The notes under the pieces are model-generated. The model was not told the DNA's origin and ran no database searches. It saw only the letters and a program-made list of their open reading frames with translations. Positions 1 through 10,549 of a stretch of DNA of 31,516 nt are shown in pieces. Made by a program: the position numbers and the translations under genes. Each line of letters opens with the position of its first letter. Position 1 is the stretch's first letter. Source of the stretch: Trichoplax adhaerens. Its lineage: Eukaryota; Placozoa; Uniplacotomia; Trichoplacea; Trichoplacidae. The stretch spans positions 1,637,289-1,668,804 of the forward strand of contig NW_002060953.1 in assembly GCF_000150275.1 (NCBI RefSeq), in the 5' to 3' direction.

Positions 1-766
1 TGATAGAATATTCTTACATTTTTCTTAGTACATTTTACAACTGAGGTTAACGATAATCTAATTAATGATGTTCTACATATAGATACTTACACATTCTTAT
101 GCTGTAATCTAACAAGTAAATGAACTATTCGCGTACGATGCTACTATAAGCTATATTTGGGGGTGTATCACATATTTTCATATACTCGTATATACGTTAA
201 AGAAACTCTTATCAAATAGTTCAGAATGGAGATTTCTTATTGTAAGTTCTCGTCGTTAGTTGTTTGAAGGACTTGCTACCGTAATATACTAGAGATAATG
301 AAAAGGATTTGTAAAATAACGCCTAGAGATTTTTGCTGTAATTTTATTATCAATTATCCATCAAGTGTTATAAAGCTCAATTTGTGGCATGCGATCCTAT
401 ATCCAGTTTAGAATTTGAAGCAATGGACAACCTATTGCTTTAAGGATATTATAATAAACAAATAGTTAAATAAATCAACGTTAATTCAGGACAAATTCAG
501 TTTTAAGAACAGCACAAGATTAAGTCAATTAAATCCATTGCCTGAATAAATGATGCTGAATAGCAAACTTTCACACTGTGAATCAGTCAATTTGACTAAA
601 GGTATATTTTACTGATAACGAGGCTATCTATCAGAGTCAACTATCCTCAAAATTTACTTAATTCTATCTTTAAATTACCAATGCATTTATATTTCGACTG
701 TAAATTGCAATATCTATGGCGTATTGTCTTATTTTATAAGGCATGAATACTCTCGTCGTATTTTTC
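1..766. other. AT-rich non-coding flank
   Basis: I see no convincing coding frame, RNA gene or repeat here. The stretch lies 3' of the minus-strand receptor gene that ends at 767 and should hold its 3' UTR and poly(A) site. No AATAAA on the minus strand lies within about 150 bases of the stop; the first one noticed is more than 400 bases away, near 342. Confidence 0.5.
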
Positions 767-3541
767 CTACGTGTCTTTGTTGTTTGTGGATTTTCTGTCA
801 TTATTTGATTGAATTTGAGTTGGAGATGCTTTCATTCGATAGGGCTCTACTGAACTGGACAAAAGACTAGCCGTAGAATTTTCTTGATAAGAAGTTGGAG
901 TTACAAGTCCACGGTGATTAAAGTTGTAGTTTGCCACACTTGCAGCTGCCTGTGAGGGTGTATTCATTTCAGGATGAATGTAGATGATATACATTTTAGG
1001 TAGAAGGAAGCATAGCATTGATATTACTCCAGTTGAAAAAAGAGAAAAACTGGTTATTTTGCGATTTGTCAAACCAGTTGTTGCCAAAATAGAGGGAAGA
1101 CTAGTCGAAAACACGCAAGTAAACATCATAGCTGAAAGAAGGATATAACGCGCTTCATTATAGTTGTCCGGTAAAGAACGTGTTTGAATGGCAAGAACTA
1201 ATGCAATAATATTAAGTAATCCAAACAAGATACCATATACTAGTAATGCTGGATTATTGATATAACTGCACATCATTTCTATCTTGTTATTAGCGTTGAT
1301 AACCTTAGTCACTAATACAGGACGGTAGATTAATAAGGCGGCAATAGTCAACTGACTTAAAGCTGAGACAAGAATAATGAATAGAACTTGACTTCTATTT
1401 CTTACGAATGTTGATCGCCATCTACTTCGACGTAATGATTTTTTAAATACTATAGCTATTTGATTAGCCCTACATATAATAGTCAGTAGCTGGCCTATTT
1501 CACTTAATGCAATAAGTATTGTCTGTGCTGCACAAATAATACTCGTAATTGGAAGGACAGAAAGCAAAGAAGCAGGAAGGCTAAGTAAATTAAAGAACTG
1601 AAATATATTTAATAGGGCAAAATTAGATGCTTTAATAATAGGTGTTTTTCGGTATATTACGATTGTCGAATAAATAAATATCCAGCATATTAAATAGAAT
1701 GCAGTAAATAAATAAAGTATTACTGCAACTGACCCTCTGGAATTGATTTCAGCTATCGGCATATCGATGCACAGGGTATGATTTTGATTTGCTTCAGTAA
1801 AATTAACGCATTTTTCACAACTACCTTGATTTATAGTATCCGATATTGTTTGATCTTTACATTTTTTACATCTCCAACAACATTGCAACAATTGAAAATT
1901 AGAATATTGACCGGATGCGACAGCATAACCAGGTCGGCAGTCATCTGAACAGCGAGATATCGGTATATTATCCCATTTTTTACCTCCATTCCAAATGATT
2001 TCGTTATAGTTTATGGAAAGACCCATCTTCTCGTTCCAGCTTCCAATTTTAGTTTTTATTACAGTATTGACAGTAGCATTTTTAAATGGTTGAAGATTTA
2101 TTACTTGATATGTTAATTGACTGCTTCCGTCACGTCGAAAACGGAATTTATTCGTGGTTACACCTTGAAATGAAACATTGCGAAGAGCTCTTACAAACTC
2201 AGCGTGATTATTAGTAATAAAATTTGGATGAAAGGATGGGCAATAGCTGGAATTACAGCCTAAACTAGCGTGAAGAGTGTAAGCTAGCGCCAATACCGCG
2301 TCCATAACAAATTCAGCAATGTGATTCGTCTCGTAGAATTTACTAAATAATGTTACTTTTAATCGATGATTGAGACTGCAAGAAGTTGCAGATAATTTTC
2401 CGTTTTGTTTGTATCCTGCCAAAGTTAATTTTTCATACCAAGCAGCTTTAAACCAAGGGTTGTTAGCATTATTACATAAATCTAGGTCATGCAAATATTT
2501 TATATAGGCTTTCAATGATCGGCCACTAATGTCAATACCTAAAGCACCCCCAAGTATGTCTCCGCTAATATTACTTAAACGCGATGATTTAAGCCAAGAG
2601 TAAGTGCCTATAAAGGTTCTACCGGTTAAATTCCGAGTTTGTGCTACTTCCAAGAAACTATGAACTACTGCTTCATCACCAATGAGAATAATAACGTTAG
2701 ATCGGTGTTGCCTTTTCAATCTTGAAACTGCCTTATGTAAGTCGAATTGAGTATGATTGGCATACAAAGTTATAGTCAAAGATATACAGATATTTCGACT
2801 TTTTATCGCTGAAGTTAGAATTTTTTCTACGTTGATGAAAGTATCCAAGCCTCCTATTACTATTGAAATCCAATTCCAATTGAAATAAGACACGATATCA
2901 GAAATTGCCTGTGCCTGAACTGCTAATGGTGACGTAGTTCTAAAAAAGTATGGAAATATATTACGATCGTTGAGTAATGTGCTAAATGAGTTATAACTTA
3001 TCTGTGGGAAGTACAAACTACTTGTATACGATGCAAGTGCGATCGTAATACTTTCTATTTTTTCAGCTACTATTCCGATAGTAGGAACATGGCCAGATAC
3101 CGATGTATGATCAGAAATTAGTGTACCATTATCACCAAATTGCAGAAAATTTACAGTTTCAGATTCGACGAGACTTGAAGTAAGAGATGACACAGCTAAG
3201 TGTCTTGATGAACAGGAATCAAGTATTTTATAACCAATTTCGATTCCAGGTAGTAATGTTGGATTATTATTAATGAGATAATCAATAGTATAGATCATAG
3301 CTTGGGTTAACTGTATATTTTCTGGGCTAAACCTGGAGCATCTAGAAGTTTTAGGATTGTAATGTAGACTATTGGGAAATATACCTTGTATTTGGACAGA
3401 ACCATGTCTTTTAGAATAAAACTGTACACCAGAGTTGGCAGAAGATGTATAAGATGGTGTGGTGCTGTAAATGAATAAAATAAAGACAATGTTGGGCCTA
3501 ATAAAATTTGAGATTAAAATAGAAAGAAATATAAATCGCAT
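767..3541 (-). CDS. Intact single-exon class C GPCR (CaSR/mGluR-like), receptor 1
   Basis: This encodes a 924-residue cell-surface receptor with the full class C layout and no intron. A hydrophobic N-terminus (about residues 1-32) is a likely signal peptide. A Venus-flytrap ligand-binding domain follows (about 48-500), with family motifs IQGIFP, LLPGIEIGY, ILDSCSS, PQISYNS and YFNWNW. A cysteine-rich NCD3G domain (531-591) has exactly nine cysteines, starting CSDDC and including CCWRCKKC. Seven membrane helices lie at about 603-627, 638-660, 666-690, 717-739, 763-785, 798-820 and 829-853. The class C TM6 entry (TRSLPDNYNEARYI) and the post-TM7 motif (PKMYIIYIHPEMNT) are both present. A Ser/Thr/Asn-rich tail of about 65 residues follows. 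The start is the ATG directly before the signal peptide. It is about 55-60% identical by eye to the next minus-strand gene. The ligand is unknown. Domain identity is firm; the CaSR-like rather than mGluR-like label is less so. Confidence 0.93.
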   Translation of the reverse strand: MRFIFLSILISNFIRPNIVFILFIYSTTPSYTSSANSGVQFYSKRHGSVQIQGIFPNSLHYNPKTSRCSRFSPENIQLTQAMIYTIDYLINNNPTLLPGIEIGYKILDSCSSRHLAVSSLTSSLVESETVNFLQFGDNGTLISDHTSVSGHVPTIGIVAEKIESITIALASYTSSLYFPQISYNSFSTLLNDRNIFPYFFRTTSPLAVQAQAISDIVSYFNWNWISIVIGGLDTFINVEKILTSAIKSRNICISLTITLYANHTQFDLHKAVSRLKRQHRSNVIILIGDEAVVHSFLEVAQTRNLTGRTFIGTYSWLKSSRLSNISGDILGGALGIDISGRSLKAYIKYLHDLDLCNNANNPWFKAAWYEKLTLAGYKQNGKLSATSCSLNHRLKVTLFSKFYETNHIAEFVMDAVLALAYTLHASLGCNSSYCPSFHPNFITNNHAEFVRALRNVSFQGVTTNKFRFRRDGSSQLTYQVINLQPFKNATVNTVIKTKIGSWNEKMGLSINYNEIIWNGGKKWDNIPISRCSDDCRPGYAVASGQYSNFQLLQCCWRCKKCKDQTISDTINQGSCEKCVNFTEANQNHTLCIDMPIAEINSRGSVAVILYLFTAFYLICWIFIYSTIVIYRKTPIIKASNFALLNIFQFFNLLSLPASLLSVLPITSIICAAQTILIALSEIGQLLTIICRANQIAIVFKKSLRRSRWRSTFVRNRSQVLFIILVSALSQLTIAALLIYRPVLVTKVINANNKIEMMCSYINNPALLVYGILFGLLNIIALVLAIQTRSLPDNYNEARYILLSAMMFTCVFSTSLPSILATTGLTNRKITSFSLFSTGVISMLCFLLPKMYIIYIHPEMNTPSQAAASVANYNFNHRGLVTPTSYQENSTASLLSSSVEPYRMKASPTQIQSNNDRKSTNNKDT

Positions 3542-3550
3542 TTTCCTGCT

Positions 3551-3561
3551 TTTATGCTTAG
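3551..3561 (-). promoter_or_regulatory. Shared CTAAGCATAAA motif before receptor 1
   Basis: The 11 bases CTAAGCATAAA (minus strand) end about 10 bases before the receptor 1 start codon. The same 11 bases lie about 35 bases before the start codon of receptor 2 (8851-8861), while the surrounding sequence is not obviously conserved. It could be a TATA-like or initiator element, a leader element, or a branch-point-like CTAAG next to a leader intron acceptor. The identity is seen directly; the role is a guess. Confidence 0.35.
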
Positions 3562-5934
3562 TTTTCCCCTAGATTGTAATAATTATTATTAATCTATCTA
3601 AGACACAGTAATCGATGTCAGGAGTCTTTATATCGTAGAAATATTATGCTAAAGGCTAGACCAAATCAGCAGCGAAAGTTTTATCTTATCTTAAATATTT
3701 TTCGAAACCAACATTTCTCAGAATTATTAATAAATGTAATTGAGTAATTTTTACGTTGACTTGTAGATATATACGTATGCGTTTTAATAGCCTAAATTTT
3801 ACGATATTTATTTTTGTCATGTATAAATTCTTTATTCATATGGATCGGTATTTTAAATCTCCTCAATTATTGTTCTTCAGTTTATATTTCCTAGTAACAA
3901 CTATTAATAGCAGCGATTGATGTAATTATTCTAGCCTAGATCTGTCTTACAATGACTTTAAAATATTATTATTGCATTACTCGATATGTAAATTTCAGAA
4001 TGCATTTTCTGCAAAATATTCACAGAGCTTGTAGTTATTCGATAGGTTTATCCTTCCTTTATAGATTTACGTATTAAATCGATCAACAACAACCCTAGAT
4101 GAATGTTGTAATATTGCGTTGTTTGATTAAATTCGTCGAGCATATCTAAAATTCGGCTTATAGCAATAATAATAAAGACTTTAAACAACAATATCATTGT
4201 TAGCATCATCATAACTCTCCATAAATGTGAGATGGAGAATATCTATCTGAATCAGGTAAAGAAACGTACTGACTGACTCATTCATGCAATTTTCAGTGAT
4301 CATTTATTTTTTTCTCCTTTAAGCTTTATAGATTGTCTTTTAAAAAATTTATTTCTCTTCAAGTCGAGTTAGCAACAAATGGTATTGATTTAGTGCAGAA
4401 AAAATATTAAAAAAAATGGCGAACGTAAGCAGGCTTATCAAGAAATAGTGATCACCACAACATTTATTACTTTTTTTATAATTATCAGCTCTAAACATGT
4501 AATCAGTAAACTTTCAAAGCGATATAAACAGTCATGAGGCGTACCTATACTATTTTTTGACTTCAATAAATTTTACTTAGGCTGAAAGAATTAAGTTTTA
4601 GATGGTACTAGTTGAAATGGTCGAATGTGCGCAGAAGCAAGATAAAATAAAATATACCGATCCATTACTGTATTTAGTCTTTGTATTCATATATCACAAG
4701 TCTGTGATGTTGCATTCTACCATCAGGAATAGGGAATAGGACTTTGTTTAAGATAAAAATCGAACAGATATTTTTAATTCTTACTAGTCACCATTCTAGT
4801 AGATAATTAAGGAAAATATCACTATGTTAGATACTAACTACACGAAGTAAACATTAAGTATTACTCTATTACAATAATACATAAATGATCTAGCACCGCC
4901 GATTTATCAGTATAGTTCAATAATTGAAAGGCTTTCTTCACACCATATGTTATATATTCAACGTTAGAATAAGTTAGCTAAGTTCAGCTCACCTATTTCC
5001 AATAGTTAACCTAATCAAATATTACTAAATAATAGATTTTATACTTGTTGCTGAAAATGAAACAGATAAAACATCTTTTTATTTTAGAAATCTACCTCGC
5101 TGTCAACATGCAAATTATCTTAAAACAGTAGTGTTGTATATATAGTTAGTAATAGATTAAATACGATATCTTAATCATAAAGGCATAAATAAAGGAAACA
5201 CTATATATGTACGTATATGATAATTGTATGATAGTACTTGTAATACAGTAGGTGATAATATTGTAAAAGGTAGACTGATAAGTTGCTAATTGTAGTGCGA
5301 AGTATAAACTATAATCGTATCGAGGTGTAACCTCGTGTAGCTATAAATACCGATCAACTAATAATAAAATGCGGTTACCAATCTTACTCACGGAGTGAAC
5401 TTATTATTGAAGAACATAACAAGTAGTATCTATCAACATGACCTACGGAAAATTTCCGATCTTAAAATTATAAATCCGTAATTTTTCAAGTAATACCTTT
5501 TGATAACCAGAATAACTAAAATTGTTTAATATATAGCAATCATGCCATGCAATTTAGAGTCAAAATCAAAATTTAAAATTTGAGTTATAATGACAATACA
5601 CACACAATTATTACTCTGATAATTTCAAAGATAAGGTAAATCTACTTGATTTTTATTCAGGACTACAATTTCTTAGGACATAATAAAATGGTTTAATCCA
5701 GTATGTCATATTTTAAAACTGAACAATGTCGATATGTCTGACAATATAAAATGTAAATGACTTAATATATGGATATTATTATAATAGTGAAATTTCAAAC
5801 ATTTAAGTAATTACCTGCCCCAAGGCTACGGCATTGAATCCTTTATAGTACATAATTAATTATAAATAAATCAAGTCCGCTATTTGCGATCTTAATAGCT
5901 AGTAGCTTATACCTTTCAATAATGTTGAATTAAT
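3562..5934. other. Non-coding AT-rich spacer between receptors 1 and 2
   Basis: This is about 2.4 kb of AT-rich DNA with only short open frames and no recognisable protein, RNA gene or mobile element. It contains the 5' flank of receptor 1 and the distal 3' flank of receptor 2, both read on the minus strand. Confidence 0.5.
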
Positions 5935-5940
5935 TTTATT
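5935..5940 (-). terminator. Candidate poly(A) signal for receptor 2
   Basis: AATAAA on the minus strand, about 85 bases past the pre-frameshift stop at 6025-6027. Its position fits a transcript whose original reading frame ended at 6025 rather than at 6117. Confidence 0.4.
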
Positions 5941-6024
5941 CGACCTTGTTAATATTAAAAATACCATTAGTTGGTGACTCTAGCAGTTTAACAGTTAATT
6001 TTATGAACGTAAATATAATTTTCT

Positions 6025-6247
6025 TTATAAATCTTCTTGGTCTGTCTCTTCTGAATAATTCTTAGGCTGAATTCGAGCTGTTAGTACTTTTCGTCCAACT
6101 GCTATTGGTGAATCAGTTAAATAGCTGTTGTTAGAATTAAGTGATATTGGTTTTGGAGATGGCCGATTATTATTAAAGGTAAAATTAGCGACACTTGCAA
6201 CAGCTTGTTGACGAGTATTGTTTTCAGCTTGATAATAGATGACATAA
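6025..6247 (-). other. Out-of-frame original C-terminal tail of receptor 2
   Basis: Read one base out of phase with the upstream ORF, this stretch continues the receptor. It starts with Y-V-I-Y-Y-Q-A-E-N-N-T-R and then V-A-S-V-A-N-F-T-F-N-N. These match the post-TM7 region of receptor 1 (Y-I-I-Y-I-H-P-E-M-N-T and A-S-V-A-N-Y-N-F-N-H). The frame then stays open through a Ser/Asn-rich tail to TAA at 6025-6027. Retention of a clean, homologous tail shows that the shift is recent, or is a sequencing or assembly error. Confidence 0.8.
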
Positions 6248-8816
6248 TTTTGGGTAATAGCAAACAGAAGAGAGAAATAGCCGCAAATGTAAAATTGATT
6301 ATAGTTGCTACATATTGATGAGACAAACCTGTTGTAAGAAGAAGTGTTGGTACACTCGAGACAGCAACAGTAGTTACCATTAAGGAAGCTAAAAAGATGT
6401 ACCGAGCTTCACTAAAGTTATCAGGTAGCGATCGGGTTCGAAATGCCAAAGTTAACGCAGTGAAACTCAATAATAAGATTATAACTGCAAAAGCGATTAT
6501 GCTCGGACTATTGGAAAATCCACACATTAATTCAATATGATTATCATCGTTGATCGTTCTTACAATACTAGCAGGACTATAAGCAAGTAGTCCGAGGACA
6601 ATAGCCTGACTAATAACTTCAGTTACAAGTATAAATAATATCTGACTACTATTGCGAATTAATTTCGATCGGATTCCACCTCCGCGTGATGTATTTTTAA
6701 AAATCATGTCAATTTGATTCGTTTTGCTAATAATGGTAACTAAAATGCCAATCTCGCTTGCACTAATCATAACCATTTGAACAGTGCACGCCATTTTCGT
6801 CACTGGGATTAAGTAAAGAAAAGCTGATACTAGGATTAATAAATTGAAACAGAGATAGATATTTAATAGTAAATAATTAGAACCTTTCACGACTGGAGTT
6901 TTGCGATATAAAATAATTGTGACCCATATGAAGATTAGAGCTACGAGGTAAAATGATGTCAGGATATACATTGCTATTGCAAATGCTCCATCCCATTTAA
7001 TTCTCGCTATTTGCATATCTACGCATTCAGTGTGATTATCGTTCGGTTGAGTGTAATTAACGCATTTTATACATCGTATTTGATTGATCGCATCTGAGAT
7101 TGCCTGAGGTTTACATTTTCTGCATTTCCAACAGCAAGGATACCTTGATGATGCCATATCTCTCGGCAACTCAAGGTAATGACCCGGCTGGCAGTCTTCT
7201 GAACAACGTGCTGAAGGTATTTCAGACCAATTATTTCCTCCATTCCATCTAATTTTTTTCGAATCAATAATAAGATCATTTTTCAGACTCCAAGAACCAA
7301 TTTTAATCTTACGGACTGTATTTGTAGTAGCATTTTTAAATGGATGAAGAGTTACAATATCATAAGGTAATTGACTGCTTCCATCTGGTCGAAAAACAAA
7401 TCGTCGGCTGGTTATACCAGGAAAGGAAACTTTATGTAAATAATTTTTAAATTGCCCATGATCCTTTGCTATCATATCTGGATCAAATGGCGGGCAAGAA
7501 TGAGAATTACAGCCTAGTCTATCATGCAAAGCATAAGCTAGTGCTAGTACTGCATCCATAGTAAATTCAGAGATATAATTAGCGTCGTAAAATTTATCAA
7601 ATAAGGATAATTGTAATCTACGATTGATCTTACAATTTTTTATAACTTGTTCAGCATTATAACCCGCTAATGTTAATTTTTCAAACCATGCTTGTATAAA
7701 CCAAGGATTATCAACGTTATTACATAAATCAAGATTTTGTAAATAGTTAAGAAACTTTTTGTATGTTTCTCCAGGAATGTCTAGACCTAATGCACCCCCT
7801 AGTATATCTCCACTTATATTGCTTAAACGCAACGATTTCAACCAAGTATAACTTCCAATGAATGTTTTACCGGATAGCTTTTGAGCTTCCGCTACTTTTA
7901 AGAAGTCAAAAACTATATTTTCATCTCCAATAAGAATAATGACATTAGATTGATGCCGTTGCTTTAAATTCCTAACTGCTCTATATAAAGCTGATTGAGT
8001 ATAGTTTTCATTTAATGTTATGATTGTGGATATGCAGATGTCTCGATTCCGAGCATTCGTTGTTAATATTTGCTTGATATTAGTGACTGCTTCATTACCA
8101 GCGATTATGACTGTAATCCAGTTCCAATGGAAATAAGATATAAGATCAAAAATAGCTTTTGTTTGTAGTTGTACAGTTGACGTTGTTCTAAAAAAGTACG
8201 GATATAAGTTACGATTTTGCAGCGAATTGGTGAAAGAGTTATAACTTATTTGTGGTAAATTTAAACTGCTTGTATACGATGCTAGTGCTAGAGTAAGAGA
8301 TTCCGATTTCTCAGCTACTATTCCGATGGTTGGATTGCGAATATTCGTATTATTCTCTAATGATGTTACAAAATTTGTAAGAATATGATTTGAATTCGGG
8401 ATTTGACATGTTGCATAAGAAAAAATTTCTTTGTCAGAAGTAACGAGACTTGATGTAAGGGAAACTGAGGCTGCAAATCTTGATGAGCACGAATCCATTA
8501 TCGTATAACCAAGTTCAATTCCAGGCAATAAATTTGGATTACCATTAATAAGTTGATTCATAGTGTAAATCATAGCTTGTGTTAACTGCAAGTTTTCCAG
8601 ACTAAAGGCAGAACAAAGGTTAGTGTTTAGATCGTATTGCAAGGTATTGGGGAAAACTCCTTGGATTTGCATTATACCAGCTTTTCTAGCAAATTGTGGA
8701 TTTTTTCTGTATTGATAGGCATTGCAGACAGGCGTAATAGCGCTAGTCAATAAAAAAAATATTGAACTATACAAAAATTGAGATTTTAAGATTGTAATTT
8801 GATTTCTATGAGACAT
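6117..8816 (-). CDS. Class C GPCR receptor 2, tail scrambled by frameshift
   Basis: The 899-residue open frame is a paralogue of receptor 1. A signal peptide (about 1-33) precedes the Venus flytrap (about 48-508; motifs IQGVFPN, LLPGIELGY, PQISYNS, YFHWNW). The NCD3G has its nine cysteines at 538-598 (CSEDC, CCWKCRKC, CIKC), and seven helices span about 608-853. The TM6 signature TRSLPDNFSEARYI is present. After residue 856 (CLLLPK) the homology stops and an unrelated hydrophobic tail runs to the stop at 6117. A one-base deletion at about 6246-6248, in the codon matching Met850 of receptor 1, explains this; without it the protein would be about 930 residues. All helices are intact, so the shifted product might fold, but it has lost the conserved juxtamembrane motif and the cytoplasmic tail. 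It could be a young pseudogene, a polymorphic allele or a sequence error. The start is the ATG before the signal peptide; the preceding bases end in AG (cttacaag), like the leader acceptors of copies A and B. Confidence 0.88.
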   Translation of the reverse strand: MSHRNQITILKSQFLYSSIFFLLTSAITPVCNAYQYRKNPQFARKAGIMQIQGVFPNTLQYDLNTNLCSAFSLENLQLTQAMIYTMNQLINGNPNLLPGIELGYTIMDSCSSRFAASVSLTSSLVTSDKEIFSYATCQIPNSNHILTNFVTSLENNTNIRNPTIGIVAEKSESLTLALASYTSSLNLPQISYNSFTNSLQNRNLYPYFFRTTSTVQLQTKAIFDLISYFHWNWITVIIAGNEAVTNIKQILTTNARNRDICISTIITLNENYTQSALYRAVRNLKQRHQSNVIILIGDENIVFDFLKVAEAQKLSGKTFIGSYTWLKSLRLSNISGDILGGALGLDIPGETYKKFLNYLQNLDLCNNVDNPWFIQAWFEKLTLAGYNAEQVIKNCKINRRLQLSLFDKFYDANYISEFTMDAVLALAYALHDRLGCNSHSCPPFDPDMIAKDHGQFKNYLHKVSFPGITSRRFVFRPDGSSQLPYDIVTLHPFKNATTNTVRKIKIGSWSLKNDLIIDSKKIRWNGGNNWSEIPSARCSEDCQPGHYLELPRDMASSRYPCCWKCRKCKPQAISDAINQIRCIKCVNYTQPNDNHTECVDMQIARIKWDGAFAIAMYILTSFYLVALIFIWVTIILYRKTPVVKGSNYLLLNIYLCFNLLILVSAFLYLIPVTKMACTVQMVMISASEIGILVTIISKTNQIDMIFKNTSRGGGIRSKLIRNSSQILFILVTEVISQAIVLGLLAYSPASIVRTINDDNHIELMCGFSNSPSIIAFAVIILLLSFTALTLAFRTRSLPDNFSEARYIFLASLMVTTVAVSSVPTLLLTTGLSHQYVATIINFTFAAISLFCLLLPKIMSSIIKLKTILVNKLLQVSLILPLIIIGHLQNQYHLILTTAI

Positions 8817-8850
8817 CTTGTAAGGTTACCGAAATAAGTTTTAATAGGAC

Positions 8851-8861
8851 TTTATGCTTAG
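8851..8861 (-). promoter_or_regulatory. Shared CTAAGCATAAA motif before receptor 2
   Basis: This is identical over 11 bases to the motif before receptor 1 (3551-3561), but it lies further from the start codon (about 35 bases against about 10). The shared element supports a common promoter or leader in these two paralogues. Function not shown. Confidence 0.35.
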
Positions 8862-10549
8862 TGTCGTTAACGGTAAGATGACTGATTGAAATTTTTAAAT
8901 TATATTAATATTATTAAAAACAACGATTTAAAATTAAAATTAGCCTGTATAGACGTATTTATCTTAACGTGAAATCACATATAATCAATGGAAAAACCTT
9001 AGATGAATATTAGACTTATCAGATGATACGGGGCTTCTAGCTAATCGAATAGTTCAAAGTGCAGAATATCAACTCTTCCTATCGTCAAATCATCAGATGC
9101 TAACCATATGTCTGGATCGGCATGTAAATAGCATGAAATTGAATTAATTACTAGTGCTTAGTATTTTTTATTGCCATATAGCGTATGACGAATTCCTTCC
9201 AGAATGACATAGTAAATAGCTATTGTCAATAAATTAATGTTAACAGTTACCTTAATATACGATTATAAATACTATTTTACGGTACTGCAAAGTTTAACTT
9301 TCATGCTTCATGGTACTTACTGGAACCATTACCTTGAGTACAATAAACATAATCCTTGAAGTATGTGCGAAAAACATAGTCATAAATATGATTTTACGTA
9401 ATAACAAAATCAATTAAAGCTACTTACTAGCCCATTAAATCAAAAAGCGCTCATGAAATTACAGTTAATGCCAGAGTAGTCGAAATCGCGAAAATAGTAA
9501 CATTTTAGTCCAAATTTAGAGTTCGTTCATTTACATCTTCCTAATTGTACGCCATCAACTTAACGTAATCATTGACTAGCATCTTTAAGTAGAAATATTA
9601 AGGGTGTTAAATAAGTAAAGGAAATCATAATCCATTTTGTAACATATTTTGGCTCTAAATCGAAAAAGGTGATACTAAAATGCGCAAGTTTCTTATAACT
9701 GCTGGGGTAATATCCAGTCTTAACACCTATTTTTTTGCTAAACTAAAACTGATCTAAATTTACTATCATCCCACGTCACGATTTTTGATGATTTGCACAT
9801 TTATATGGGTTCTTAATAGCAATCAATAAAAGTTCTGAAATTGAATAGTTATTTTTGGCAGCTTTATCATATCAGAAATTATACTTGATTTAGACTTTAG
9901 GCCAAGACATAGCAGTTGATGGAATAAATTTATTTCTTTTTTTGGTATCGATACTTTATACAATTATGTCTTTACTGTGACGAGATAGGATAAGACACCA
10001 TTTTTGATCTGTTATATGACGCAAAAACTTGTTAATTGCTTCTCAGGTCGCTATTAATAGCTTGTATTGAGCTATGCTAATTATAGTAGTCATATGCTTT
10101 GAAAAGGGGTAGTAGTATCTTGTAATGCTTCGAATGAATTAGAAATGATCATTTTTCTAATATAATAATTAAGGATTGCGGCCGATATGCTAAAACGTTG
10201 TACTTACAGCAATTTGGATTAAGTGCCTTGGAGTTGTAAATTAGAGGATTTTTCTTTTCTAATCGCTAAAATTACGAATGAGCAGATTGCAAACCTAAGA
10301 GATAAAACTCACTCGCTATCATGTTGTTATTGATTTACGAATTTGCTATACCAATGTAATAGACAACAGTATTGGTTGCAGGATGTTGTACGAATCTTCT
10401 TTGCCATCAGCTTAGTTACAAGCACTTTCAGCATATTATTAGCTTCATATGTCACGATGAATGCTTATTTAGATTTACCAACAATAATAGTTGATATTTA
10501 TCCTAAATAATATATCCTCTATAGTTAGGAAAAAGTATGTTAAAAATAT
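8862..10549. other. Non-coding spacer between the minus- and plus-strand receptor groups
   Basis: This AT-rich stretch separates the divergent minus-strand pair from the plus-strand tandem duplication. I find no coding frame of note, no RNA gene and no repeat. It must contain the promoter side of receptor 2. Confidence 0.5.

Noticed and set aside
7067-7279. Minus-strand 70-codon frame inside receptor 2
   Set aside because: Alternative frame of the NCD3G-coding part; no independent features.
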